11,901 nt of DNA from the NCBI GenBank assembly GCA_021848555.1, contig JAJZUN010000039.1:1-11901 (forward strand). The letters are read 5' to 3'. The number at the start of each line of letters is the position of its first letter. Within the stretch, counting starts at the first letter, position 1. The stretch is from Pseudomonadota bacterium (GTDB lineage: Bacteria > Pseudomonadota > Gammaproteobacteria > Burkholderiales > SG8-39). Below, one piece after another: positions 6,913 through 11,901 of this stretch. Below the pieces are notes generated by a model. That model made no database searches. It was not told the origin of the DNA and saw only the letters and a program-made list of their open reading frames with translations. The position numbers and the translations under genes are program-made.

Positions 6913-7722
6913 ATGGGGGTCGTGCTTCACGCCAAAGATCTGAACAAGCGTTTCGGCGCGGTCACCGCGGCGAACGGCCTCAATGCCGCGATCGAGCAGG
7001 ATTCGGTGGTCGGCCTGATCGGCACCAACGGCGCGGGCAAGACGACGTTCATCAACATGATCACGGGCTATATCAAGCCCGATACCGGCAGCATCGAATT
7101 TCGCGGGCGCGATATCACCGCGCTCTCGCCGCGCGAGGTCACGCGTATCGGCATCTGCCGTTCGTTCCAGATACCGCAGCTCTACAGTTCGCTCACGGTG
7201 TTCGAGAACATGATGGTGGGCCTGGGCGTGGTGCTGCGCAACGCGAAGCTGGGCGGGTTCTTTTCGCGCGGGCGGCCCTATGTGCCGGGGCACGATGCGC
7301 CTGCGGAGGAGGTGGCCGAGCGCATCCTGCAGCGCTTTGGCCTCGCCGACTACCGCAACAAGAACGCGCAGGTGCTCCCCGGGGGGGTGCGCAAACTGCT
7401 CGACATCGCGCTCACCATGGTGGCGAAGCCGAGCATCCTGCTGCTCGATGAGCCGACCAGCGGCGTTTCCGCGGAAGAGAAATTCGGCATGATGGATATG
7501 GTGATGACGGCGGTGAAGGCGGAGGGCGCTACCGTGCTCTTCGTCGAGCACGACATGGAGGTGGTGAGCCGCTTCGCCGAGCGCGTGCTGGCGTTCTACG
7601 ACGGCCGCATCATCGCGGATGCGCCCCCCGAGATCGCGCTGCGCGACCCGGAGGTGAAGCGTTATGTGGTCGGCGGCGAATTGCACCGCATGGACGAGGA
7701 GAAAGGGGCCGTCCGTGCTTAG
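6913..7722 (+). CDS. Liv-type ABC transporter ATP-binding protein, LivG family
   Basis: This 269-residue cytoplasmic ATPase has a complete nucleotide-binding domain: Walker A GTNGAGKTT (37-45), Q-loop Gln86 in 'CRSFQIPQL', signature LPGGVRK (155-161), Walker B ILLLDEP (175-181) and H-loop His213 in 'VEHDMEVV'. The signature is less usual than the LSxGQQ form but keeps the functional Gly-Gly. The insertion after 'TVFENMMVGL', rich in Gly and Arg, is typical of LivG, as is the C-terminal 'RDPEVKRYVVGGE'. It energises import together with the next gene product. It starts 1 bp after the LivM-type stop and overlaps the next gene by 8 bp. Confidence 0.93.
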   Translation: MGVVLHAKDLNKRFGAVTAANGLNAAIEQDSVVGLIGTNGAGKTTFINMITGYIKPDTGSIEFRGRDITALSPREVTRIGICRSFQIPQLYSSLTVFENMMVGLGVVLRNAKLGGFFSRGRPYVPGHDAPAEEVAERILQRFGLADYRNKNAQVLPGGVRKLLDIALTMVAKPSILLLDEPTSGVSAEEKFGMMDMVMTAVKAEGATVLFVEHDMEVVSRFAERVLAFYDGRIIADAPPEIALRDPEVKRYVVGGELHRMDEEKGAVRA

Positions 7723-8362
7723 CGTCGCCAATCTCAACGTCGCGATCCAGTCAGTGCAGATCCTGCGCAACGTGTCGCTGGAGCTGCCCAGCGGCAGCAT
7801 GGCCGGACTGATCGGCCGCAACGGCGCCGGCAAGACGACCTTGATGAAAAGCATCATGGGGCTGCTCAAGGTGGAGAGCGGCGCCATCTCGTTCGACGGC
7901 AATGACCTGGTCGCGGCCAAGACCCACGCGCGCACCAGGATAGGCATAGGTTATATGCCGGAAGACCGCCGCCTCATTCCCGATCTCACGGTGGAGGAGA
8001 ACGTGCTGGTGCCGGCCTGGGCGGCGTACGTTCCGGACGCCGCGGCGCGGCTGGAAAAAGTCTACCGGCTGATTCCGGAATTGCGCGAATTCGCGCCGCG
8101 CAAAGGCCTGCAGCTCTCCGGCGGACAGCAGAAGCTGGTGGCGCTGGGGCGCGCGCTGATGTGCGGAACTCGGCTGCTGCTGCTCGACGAGCCGTTCGAA
8201 GGCGTGGCGCCGGCGCTCGCGCACCGGCTGGTGGAAGTGGTCGTGGATCTGAAGCGCGAGGGCATGTCGGTCATCCTTTCCGAATCCGATCTGCAGCACT
8301 CGGAGCGCATGGTCGACAAGATCATCGTCATCGACCGCGGCGCCATCACCTCGATAAAGTGA
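7715..8362 (+). CDS. Liv-type ABC transporter ATP-binding protein, LivF family (short C-terminus)
   Basis: This 215-residue ATPase starts at a GTG inside the end of the preceding gene (8-bp overlap), with AAAGGGG 7 nt upstream; earlier in-frame starts would only encode junk overlapping that gene. Motifs are Walker A GRNGAGKTT (34-42), 'GYMPEDRRLIPDLTVEENV' at the Q-loop, signature LSGGQQ (134-139) and Walker B LLLLDEP (154-160). Where LivF usually reads VEQN the protein reads SESD (189-192), with Ser191 at the switch position. Usual LivF length is about 233-237; this one stops shortly after 'IDRGAITSIK', lacking the customary tail of about 20 residues. It is probably a working subunit because all catalytic motifs before the tail are intact. 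It ends the transporter operon, 16 bp from a convergent gene. Confidence 0.92.
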   Translation: MLSVANLNVAIQSVQILRNVSLELPSGSMAGLIGRNGAGKTTLMKSIMGLLKVESGAISFDGNDLVAAKTHARTRIGIGYMPEDRRLIPDLTVEENVLVPAWAAYVPDAAARLEKVYRLIPELREFAPRKGLQLSGGQQKLVALGRALMCGTRLLLLDEPFEGVAPALAHRLVEVVVDLKREGMSVILSESDLQHSERMVDKIIVIDRGAITSIK

Positions 8363-8378
8363 GCGGGCGCAGCCGGCC

Positions 8379-9350
8379 TCAATGCGGCGTGCGCGCGTCG
8401 GCGTCGATGGCGACCGGCGGTTTTTCCGTCGCCGGCGCCGGGGCATCCGCCGGAACATAATTGCCGTTGATCGGCACGCCGAGGGCGGCGCGCCGGCATT
8501 CGTTTCCGGCGGCGTCGCGATACACCAGTTCGTTGGCGTCGAAATCGTATTCCGGGTGGCAGGGCTGGTTCCACTGGTCCAGGAAGTGCATGTAGAACGG
8601 GACGTACAGGCCTTCCCGCGGATTGCGGTGGTGCAGCGCAAATACGTATTCCGGCTGATGTTTCGCCTCGAATCCGCTATGGCAATGCTGCACCCAGACG
8701 TGATCCCCGAAAACGATCACTTTCCAGAACGGCTCCTGTTCGTAGAATTTGAGCGTGATCTTCTTGCCCGCCTTGCGCAGTTCCGCGAGGTAGGCGATGC
8801 TGGCCTCGATTTCCTTGTGAAAAGACAGCAGCGTGATGTCCGGCGGCAGCGAATCGATGCGCCGGCGCAAGCCCTTTCCGACCGGATTCACCAGCATGAC
8901 GCGTATCTCGTAGGCGGTTTTCAGCGCCTCGCGCAGCGGGCTGTGCTCGTCGACGAAGGTATCGTGCCCGGTCAGCGTGAGAATATGGGCATCGCGCGCC
9001 GCCGACAGCCGCTTCACCAGCGCGCGTTCGCGCCGGCGCGATAGCCAGTCGTGGCGGTCGTTGCGCGCATATGCGAGAGCCGCCAGTTTCGCCATCGCCA
9101 CTCTTTGCCGGTTGCCCCACGAGATCTTGGCGGAATTGAACAGCAGCACCAGGACCGAAGCCAGGCCGATTTCGGTCGCGAGCAGGAGGTTGGCGTCTTT
9201 CTCCACCACCGGCCACCATTGGTAAAGAATGTACTGGGCCGCCTGCGGCAGCGAAAACGCAATCGCCACCGCCAGCATGGTGATGACGCCGTGGGACAGG
9301 ATTTGCTGCAGGCTGTGCAGCAGCCCTTGGGGCCGTATGCTTTCGTGCAT
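8379..9350 (-). CDS. Uncharacterised protein: two membrane helices plus large soluble domain
   Basis: I do not recognise this protein with confidence. From the ATG at 9350 it has 323 residues: hydrophobic helices at about 22-45 and 52-73, then a basic stretch ('SRRRERALVKRL') and a large mixed alpha/beta domain, probably cytoplasmic. That domain contains 'HILTLTGHDTFVDEHSPLRE', 'IRVMLVNP' and 'FWKVIVFGDHVWVQHCHSG', faintly like phospholipase-D-like folds, but no HKD catalytic motif is present. Two Cys lie near the C-terminus and the tail is Pro/Ala-rich. In-frame ATGs at 9374 and 9392 would add 8 or 14 residues; I prefer 9350 because GGAG lies 11 nt upstream and the others lack a Shine-Dalgarno sequence. 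It is a single gene, convergent with the transporter operon. Confidence 0.8.
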   Translation of the reverse strand: MHESIRPQGLLHSLQQILSHGVITMLAVAIAFSLPQAAQYILYQWWPVVEKDANLLLATEIGLASVLVLLFNSAKISWGNRQRVAMAKLAALAYARNDRHDWLSRRRERALVKRLSAARDAHILTLTGHDTFVDEHSPLREALKTAYEIRVMLVNPVGKGLRRRIDSLPPDITLLSFHKEIEASIAYLAELRKAGKKITLKFYEQEPFWKVIVFGDHVWVQHCHSGFEAKHQPEYVFALHHRNPREGLYVPFYMHFLDQWNQPCHPEYDFDANELVYRDAAGNECRRAALGVPINGNYVPADAPAPATEKPPVAIDADARTPH

Positions 9351-9460
9351 GATTGAATAAGCTCCGAAATCCATGGACAGGGGGGCAGGCATTCACCGGG
9401 CGCGATGCCGCACGCTCAGCCTGGACTGGACCCGACCTGCAACTGCCGCGGCGTTGCAAG

Positions 9461-9487
9461 AAAAACGCCCGCACTTGCGTGCGGGCG
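9461..9487 (-). terminator. Intrinsic terminator of the envelope-protein operon
   Basis: On the minus strand CGCCCGCAC and GTGCGGGCG form a perfect 9-bp stem with a 4-nt loop, followed by TTTTT. It lies 32 bp beyond the stop codon of the PA2779-family gene and is a strong Rho-independent terminator. Confidence 0.9.
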
Positions 9488-9518
9488 CAAAGCCGGCGCG
9501 GCCATTGGGGAGGGAGGT

Positions 9519-9914
9519 TTACTTCTTGGCTGGCCGGGTAAAGCTATAGACCTTGGTGAATCCCAGTATGTCCGTGATCAGCAGCAGGACGAATACGAAC
9601 ACGATGGCGCAGATGAGCTCGCCGCCCGCCGGCAGGGTGTCGATCTTGCCTGCCACGGCGGCGACCTCGTCGTCGCTCAGTGCGTCGACGCGCGCCTTGG
9701 CTGCCGCCGCCGTCACTCCGTTTTGCACCAGTCCGGCGCGCACGTCCTCGCGTTCCAGATAACGCTGGAGCTTCTGCCGCGGAGAGTCCGTCTGGGTTGC
9801 GCCCGCGATGTCGTAGGTCGAAATCATGGCGGCGTGCGCCGGCGCGATCGGCAGCTCGAGATAGCAGATGCTGACGATCAGAAAGCGAATCAAGGCTTTG
9901 TCGAAAGTGCTCAT
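9519..9914 (-). CDS. PA2779 family protein
   Basis: This 131-residue protein fits the PA2779 family: an N-terminal signal peptide or anchor (to about residue 28, AHA-A), the 'AMISTYDIAG' start of the mature part, a small helical region with 'LEREDVRAGLVQNGVTAAAAKARVDALSDDEV' (about 53-84, read in parts), an 'LPAGG' turn, and a C-terminal membrane helix ending 'LLITDILGFTKVYSFTR' (about 111-127). The function is not established. Homologues often accompany a PA2778-type cysteine peptidase, which would be expected just downstream; here a terminator follows instead. AAGGA lies 9 nt before the ATG. It is the last gene of a three-gene minus-strand operon. Confidence 0.85.
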   Translation of the reverse strand: MSTFDKALIRFLIVSICYLELPIAPAHAAMISTYDIAGATQTDSPRQKLQRYLEREDVRAGLVQNGVTAAAAKARVDALSDDEVAAVAGKIDTLPAGGELICAIVFVFVLLLITDILGFTKVYSFTRPAKK

Positions 9915-9971
9915 GTCAGGTGGTCCTTATTCAGGGAAGGTTGGCGCATGCGGCAGCCGCTTGCTGCGGCG

Positions 9972-10280
9972 TCACAATTTCAGCAGCAGGCTAAGAATGA
10001 AGAACGTTCCGGCGAAAGCCCCGGTTGCCGTCATCAGATGGTAGAACGCGCGCGGATCTATGCTGTCGAGCCAGAATTTCCCGACCAGCAAGCCGATCAC
10101 GCCCACTGCAAGGTAGTAGAGGCTGACCGGCTGATTGCGCTCGAATTGATCGAGCGTCCAATAAAGCCAGCCGCCGGGCTTGAGCAGTTTCCAGACGACG
10201 CCGATCACCCCGGTCCATACGAGGGCTTGCAGCAGCAGCCACGTCAGCCACTCGAAGCTTCCTTTCGCGCGGTATTCCAT
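9972..10280 (-). CDS. Small three-helix membrane protein, unknown function
   Basis: This 102-residue protein is not one I recognise. Three hydrophobic segments are visible at about 11-32, 53-68 and 79-101, with aromatic-rich borders ('WLYWTLDQFERNQP', 'YYLAV'). There is no signal peptide or cysteine. A near-perfect AGGAGGT Shine-Dalgarno sequence sits 4 nt before the ATG, suggesting strong translation. It lies 26 bp after the glycine-zipper gene and 57 bp before the PA2779-family gene on the same strand, so it is probably co-transcribed. An inner-membrane partner of the two envelope proteins is a guess. Confidence 0.78.
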   Translation of the reverse strand: MEYRAKGSFEWLTWLLLQALVWTGVIGVVWKLLKPGGWLYWTLDQFERNQPVSLYYLAVGVIGLLVGKFWLDSIDPRAFYHLMTATGAFAGTFFILSLLLKL

Positions 10281-10306
10281 GGTGACCTCCTGTCGGGTTG
10301 CGCAAA

Positions 10307-10867
10307 TTATTGGCGCGCCACGACGGCGCCGTCGACGACGCGCACGCGCTCGCCGACCGCAACCGCGGGCGCATGGGACTGCGAGACGGTGCGGAATGAA
10401 CCGTCGTCCATGTGCACCGTCACGCGGTAGCTGTAGTGCTTCTTTACGTTCTTTTCGATCTCGTTGCCGGCCAGTGCGCCGCCCGCCGCGCCGAGCAGGG
10501 TCATCGCGGTATTGCCGTTGCCGCGGCCCATCTGGTTGCCGACCACGGCCCCGGTTACGCCGCCCGCGACTGCGCCCAGTCCGGTCGCGTCGCCTTTGAG
10601 TTGCACGGAACGGATGGACTCGACCGTGCCGCAGGCGGCGCAGGTGTTCGAGTACGCCGAAAGTTTGGGCCTGGCATTGGCGTTATGGCCGGGGCTGGAC
10701 GCGAGCGGTGCGCTTGCCGGCGCGGCGGCCGGCGTGTCGGTCTTGTCGGAGCGCGCATCCGGCAATAGCCCGCCGATCGCCGCGGCGCCCACCAGGCTTA
10801 CGACCATGACCGATGCGGCCGCGCCTAATACCAGCGGGTGCGTTTTCTTGAATCCGGTGCTATCCAT
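10307..10867 (-). CDS. Glycine-zipper 2TM domain protein
   Basis: This 186-residue protein has an N-terminal hydrophobic segment (about 12-34), a Pro/Ala/Ser-rich linker (40-65), a CxxC motif (C76-A-A-C79) in 'CAACGTVESIRSV', then a glycine-zipper pair 'GLGAVAGGVTGAVVGNQ' (97-112) and 'LLGAAGGALAGNEIEKN' (124-140), and a beta-rich tail with 'RVTVHMDDGSFRTV'. This is the SlyB/Pcp/17-kDa antigen-like domain (PF05433 type), found in envelope proteins. Typical relatives are lipoproteins, but no lipobox is present here, so it is likely anchored in the inner membrane facing the periplasm. AAGGAG lies 7 nt before the ATG. It is first in the operon driven by the sigma-54-type promoter at 10968-10983. 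Confidence 0.88.
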   Translation of the reverse strand: MDSTGFKKTHPLVLGAAASVMVVSLVGAAAIGGLLPDARSDKTDTPAAAPASAPLASSPGHNANARPKLSAYSNTCAACGTVESIRSVQLKGDATGLGAVAGGVTGAVVGNQMGRGNGNTAMTLLGAAGGALAGNEIEKNVKKHYSYRVTVHMDDGSFRTVSQSHAPAVAVGERVRVVDGAVVARQ

Positions 10868-10967
10868 GTTTATGCTCCTTTACGATTCGTTTGATCTGCG
10901 GCCGGCGCGCCCGTCCAGGCGAAATGCCCCGGAATCGCCGGCTTGAACTCTCGCGTTGCTTTCCTTC

Positions 10968-10983
10968 GCAAGTGCCGTGCCAG
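10968..10983 (-). promoter_or_regulatory. Sigma-54 (RpoN) promoter
   Basis: On the minus strand the sequence reads CTGGCACGGCACTTGC. This matches the -24/-12 consensus YTGGCACGRNNNTTGC at every fixed position with exact spacing; only the following base (G rather than A/T) departs from it. The predicted start is near 10956, giving a leader of about 89 nt to the glycine-zipper gene. Such promoters need an ATP-driven enhancer-binding activator. Confidence 0.85.
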
Positions 10984-11001
10984 AACATATTTGCCTTTTA
11001 C

Positions 11002-11014
11002 TATCAATTAGTTA
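11002..11014 (+). promoter_or_regulatory. Candidate IHF site, promoter-proximal
   Basis: TATCAATTAGTTA fits the IHF consensus WATCAANNNNTTR exactly. It is centred about 52 bp upstream of the predicted sigma-54 start, between the promoter and the palindrome at 11059-11075, where IHF typically bends DNA to loop an activator onto sigma-54 polymerase. Confidence 0.55.
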
Positions 11015-11033
11015 TACAAGCTGTCCAGACTTG

Positions 11034-11047
11034 GCGGCGCGCGCCGC
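11034..11047. repeat. 14-bp GC palindrome
   Basis: GCGGCGCGCGCCGC is a perfect 14-bp palindrome between the promoter-proximal IHF-like site and the TTGTCG palindrome. In DNA this GC-rich it may be chance. Confidence 0.4.
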
Positions 11048-11058
11048 GGCGTTCGTTG

Positions 11059-11075
11059 TTGTCGGCGCACGACAA
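11059..11075. promoter_or_regulatory. Putative enhancer-binding activator site (UAS)
   Basis: TTGTCG, 5 bp, CGACAA is a perfect dyad of 6-bp arms centred about 111 bp upstream of the predicted sigma-54 start. Distance and symmetry suit an enhancer-binding protein of the NtrC class. The activator is unknown and no such gene lies in the window. Confidence 0.5.
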
Positions 11076-11095
11076 ACCTGGCGGGCGACACGCAG

Positions 11096-11108
11096 CAACT
11101 AATTGATT
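11096..11108 (-). promoter_or_regulatory. Candidate IHF site, distal
   Basis: On the minus strand AATCAATTAGTTG fits WATCAANNNNTTR exactly and shares 11 bp with the promoter-proximal site in the opposite orientation. It lies about 146 bp upstream of the predicted start, beyond the palindrome. Confidence 0.45.
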
Positions 11109-11170
11109 CATCTCTGTTCTTGATGGTCGCTCGCAAACGACGGCGGACGCAGCCGCGATGGCTAGGTGGC

Positions 11171-11431
11171 TTATGGCGACTTGCGCGGGCCGCAATAATC
11201 CCGGCCATCCTTCCATCCCTGCACGAAGGATTCCGCGCCCTTGGGGCGGCCGGAGGTCTTGTCGTGCGCACTTTCGCAACCGGCGGTAAATCCGGACTTG
11301 TATTCCGGCGGGAAGCCGGCAAGGTTGATCGACTGCGTCACCTTGGCGGGATGCTCGGCGCCTGGACGCAGGCCGGGCTGCGCACATCCGGACAGTAAAG
11401 CGAATATCAGCAGGAGGCTGGAAATTCTCAT
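11171..11431 (-). CDS. Small lipoprotein, unknown function
   Basis: This 86-residue protein has a lipoprotein signal: a short positive start, a hydrophobic core 'LLLIFALL' and the lipobox LSGC with the lipidated Cys at residue 16. The mature part of about 70 residues contains 'FPPEYKSGFTAGCESA' and 'ESFVQGWKDGRDYC', giving two further Cys that could pair. I have a weak impression of small betaproteobacterial lipoproteins with the same 'GWKDGRDYC' type of ending, with no known function. The best Shine-Dalgarno match (AAGGA) is 14 nt before the ATG, so translation may be weak. It lies between the cytochrome terminator and the sigma-54 control region. Confidence 0.75.
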   Translation of the reverse strand: MRISSLLLIFALLSGCAQPGLRPGAEHPAKVTQSINLAGFPPEYKSGFTAGCESAHDKTSGRPKGAESFVQGWKDGRDYCGPRKSP

Positions 11432-11462
11432 GGCAAAGGGCGTTGTCCTTCCTTAAATGGAA

Positions 11463-11486
11463 GAAGGGCTCCTCGCGGAGCCCTTC
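11463..11486 (-). terminator. Intrinsic terminator after the cytochrome gene
   Basis: GAAGGGCTCC (11463-11472) and GGAGCCCTTC (11477-11486) form a perfect 10-bp stem with a TCGC loop. On the minus strand it is followed by TTCCATTT, a moderate T-rich tail. It lies 29 bp beyond the stop of the cytochrome gene. Confidence 0.8.
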
Positions 11487-11515
11487 GGTTTGCTGACTGC
11501 CGCTAGGCAGGTCTT

Positions 11516-11901
11516 CTATGGCCTGGCAGCAGCAATGGCAGCTATCTGTGCCTGGGTCAGCGAAATGCCCTGCATCGCGCCTACGTTCGCAATTGCGTCC
11601 GTTATCTGCTGCGCGGTTCTGGGCCGTTTTCCGTTTGCACCGTGGCAGCCGGCGCAGTTCGCGTTGTAGAGCGCTATACCGTCAAGCGCCGCCACCGTGG
11701 TGGTAGTGGTCGACGCCGTGGTGGTGGTAGTCGTCGGCGCTGCTGTGGTGGTGGTCGTGGCCGCCGCCGTGGTGGAGGTGGCCGCCGCCGTGGTGGTGGT
11801 CGCGCCCCCCGCCGTGGTGGAGGTCGTGGCCCCCGCCGTGGTGGTGGTGGTCGTCGTCGTCGGAGTAGGCGCAAGCACGGTCGCCTGAACCTGTGCCGAG
11901 G
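11516..11901 (-). CDS. c-type cytochrome with Thr-rich linker, N-terminus cut off by window edge
   Basis: The frame is open to the window edge; 127 residues and a partial codon are visible. After 'SAQVQATVLAP' comes a linker of about 57 residues that is mostly Thr with Ala and Gly, then a 59-residue C-terminal domain with 'DGIALYNANCAGCHGANG'. CAGCH is the covalent haem-c motif with His as axial ligand; the Met in 'VGAMQGIS' is the likely second ligand. The domain is short for a class I cytochrome c (usually 80-100 residues). It would work in the periplasm in electron transfer. A GTG lies in frame at 11878, but the open frame upstream and the linker suggest the true start and perhaps another domain lie outside. 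No export signal is visible in this part. Confidence 0.85.
   Translation of the reverse strand, partial: SAQVQATVLAPTPTTTTTTTTAGATTSTTAGGATTTTAAATSTTAAATTTTTAAPTTTTTTASTTTTTVAALDGIALYNANCAGCHGANGKRPRTAQQITDAIANVGAMQGISLTQAQIAAIAAARP
11696..11866. repeat. Imperfect repeat tract encoding the Thr/Ala linker
   Basis: Plus-strand GCCGTGGTGG occurs five times, starting at 11715, 11766, 11787, 11811 and 11835; the last four are spaced 21-24 bp, or 7-8 codons. Runs of GGT/GTG triplets fill the rest. On the coding (minus) strand this gives Thr runs broken by Ala/Gly. Such tracts can expand or contract by slippage without breaking the frame. Confidence 0.85.

Larger units (their letters stand above)
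11003..11107. repeat. 11-bp perfect inverted repeat flanking the putative enhancer
   Basis: ATCAATTAGTT (11003-11013) recurs as its exact reverse complement at 11097-11107, with 83 bp between. Both arms are AT-rich inside GC-rich DNA and both fit the IHF consensus when one flanking base on each side is included. They lie on either side of the TTGTCG palindrome. Confidence 0.8.

Noticed and set aside
5029..6914. Long minus-strand frames opposite both permease genes
   Set aside because: They are rich in His, Gln, Asp and Arg, the reverse-complement signature of hydrophobic membrane-protein codons; the plus-strand permeases are unambiguous.
8300..8400. A frameshift truncating the LivF-type gene
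   Set aside because: No other frame after 8362 continues the LivF tail; the sequence runs directly into the convergent gene.
9888..9900. A third exact IHF-consensus match (AATCAAGGCTTTG)
   Set aside because: It lies inside the PA2779-family coding region with no promoter context. It shows the consensus can occur by chance, so the two intergenic sites rest on position and symmetry as well as sequence.
11003..11107. The 11-bp inverted repeat as ends of a small transposable element
   Set aside because: There is no target duplication, the arms diverge at once on both sides, and both arms fit IHF sites in a sigma-54 control region, which explains them better.
11697..11888. A plus-strand Val-rich open frame
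   Set aside because: It is the reverse complement of the Thr-encoding repeat tract of the cytochrome gene.
1..11901. CRISPR arrays, tRNA or rRNA genes, insertion sequences, replication origin
   Set aside because: I saw no regularly spaced direct repeats with unique spacers, no cloverleaf or rRNA core sequence, no transposase and no cluster of DnaA-type boxes.

Overview
The window is GC-rich, densely packed, non-rRNA bacterial chromosome. Protein style (Liv-type transporter, PA2779-family protein, glycine-zipper protein, Thr-rich-linker cytochrome c) and a near-consensus sigma-54 promoter suggest a betaproteobacterium (Burkholderiales, Rhodocyclales or Nitrosomonadales). That is inference from gene content; no phylogenetic marker is present.

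Region A (1-3542) is a divergent catabolic cluster around a 111-bp promoter region (2096-2206). Leftward on the minus strand are an AA_synth/DUF1185-family protein, an amidohydrolase strikingly like enamidase of nicotinate fermentation (but with Gln in place of the first metal-binding His), and the first 96 residues of a dihydrodipicolinate-synthase (DHDPS) family protein cut by the window edge. Rightward are a second, different DHDPS-family protein and an overlapping GlcG/HbpS-like protein.

Region B (3543-8362) is a complete five-gene Liv-type ABC importer on the plus strand: binding protein, two permeases and two ATPases. A strong hairpin plus T-run follows the binding-protein gene; the other four genes are nearly contiguous or overlap. 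With region A this reads as an uptake-plus-breakdown module for a small organic acid, amide or cyclic amide. The substrate is unknown; the enamidase resemblance points to a ring-derived lactam or enamide.

Region C (8379-9350) is a lone minus-strand gene, convergent with the transporter, for an unrecognised protein with two N-terminal membrane helices and a large soluble domain.

Region D (9461-11170) is a minus-strand operon of three small envelope proteins (glycine zipper, three-helix membrane protein, PA2779 family) ending in a clear intrinsic terminator. Its upstream region is the most striking part of the window: a near-perfect sigma-54 promoter, a TTGTCG-N5-CGACAA palindrome centred about 111 bp upstream of the predicted start, and two identical, oppositely oriented IHF-consensus sites on either side of that palindrome. 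This is the textbook layout of enhancer-activated transcription.

Region E (11171-11901) holds a small lipoprotein gene, a terminator, and the 3' part of a c-type cytochrome whose haem domain follows a roughly 57-residue Thr/Ala linker encoded by imperfect GCCGTGGTGG-containing repeats.
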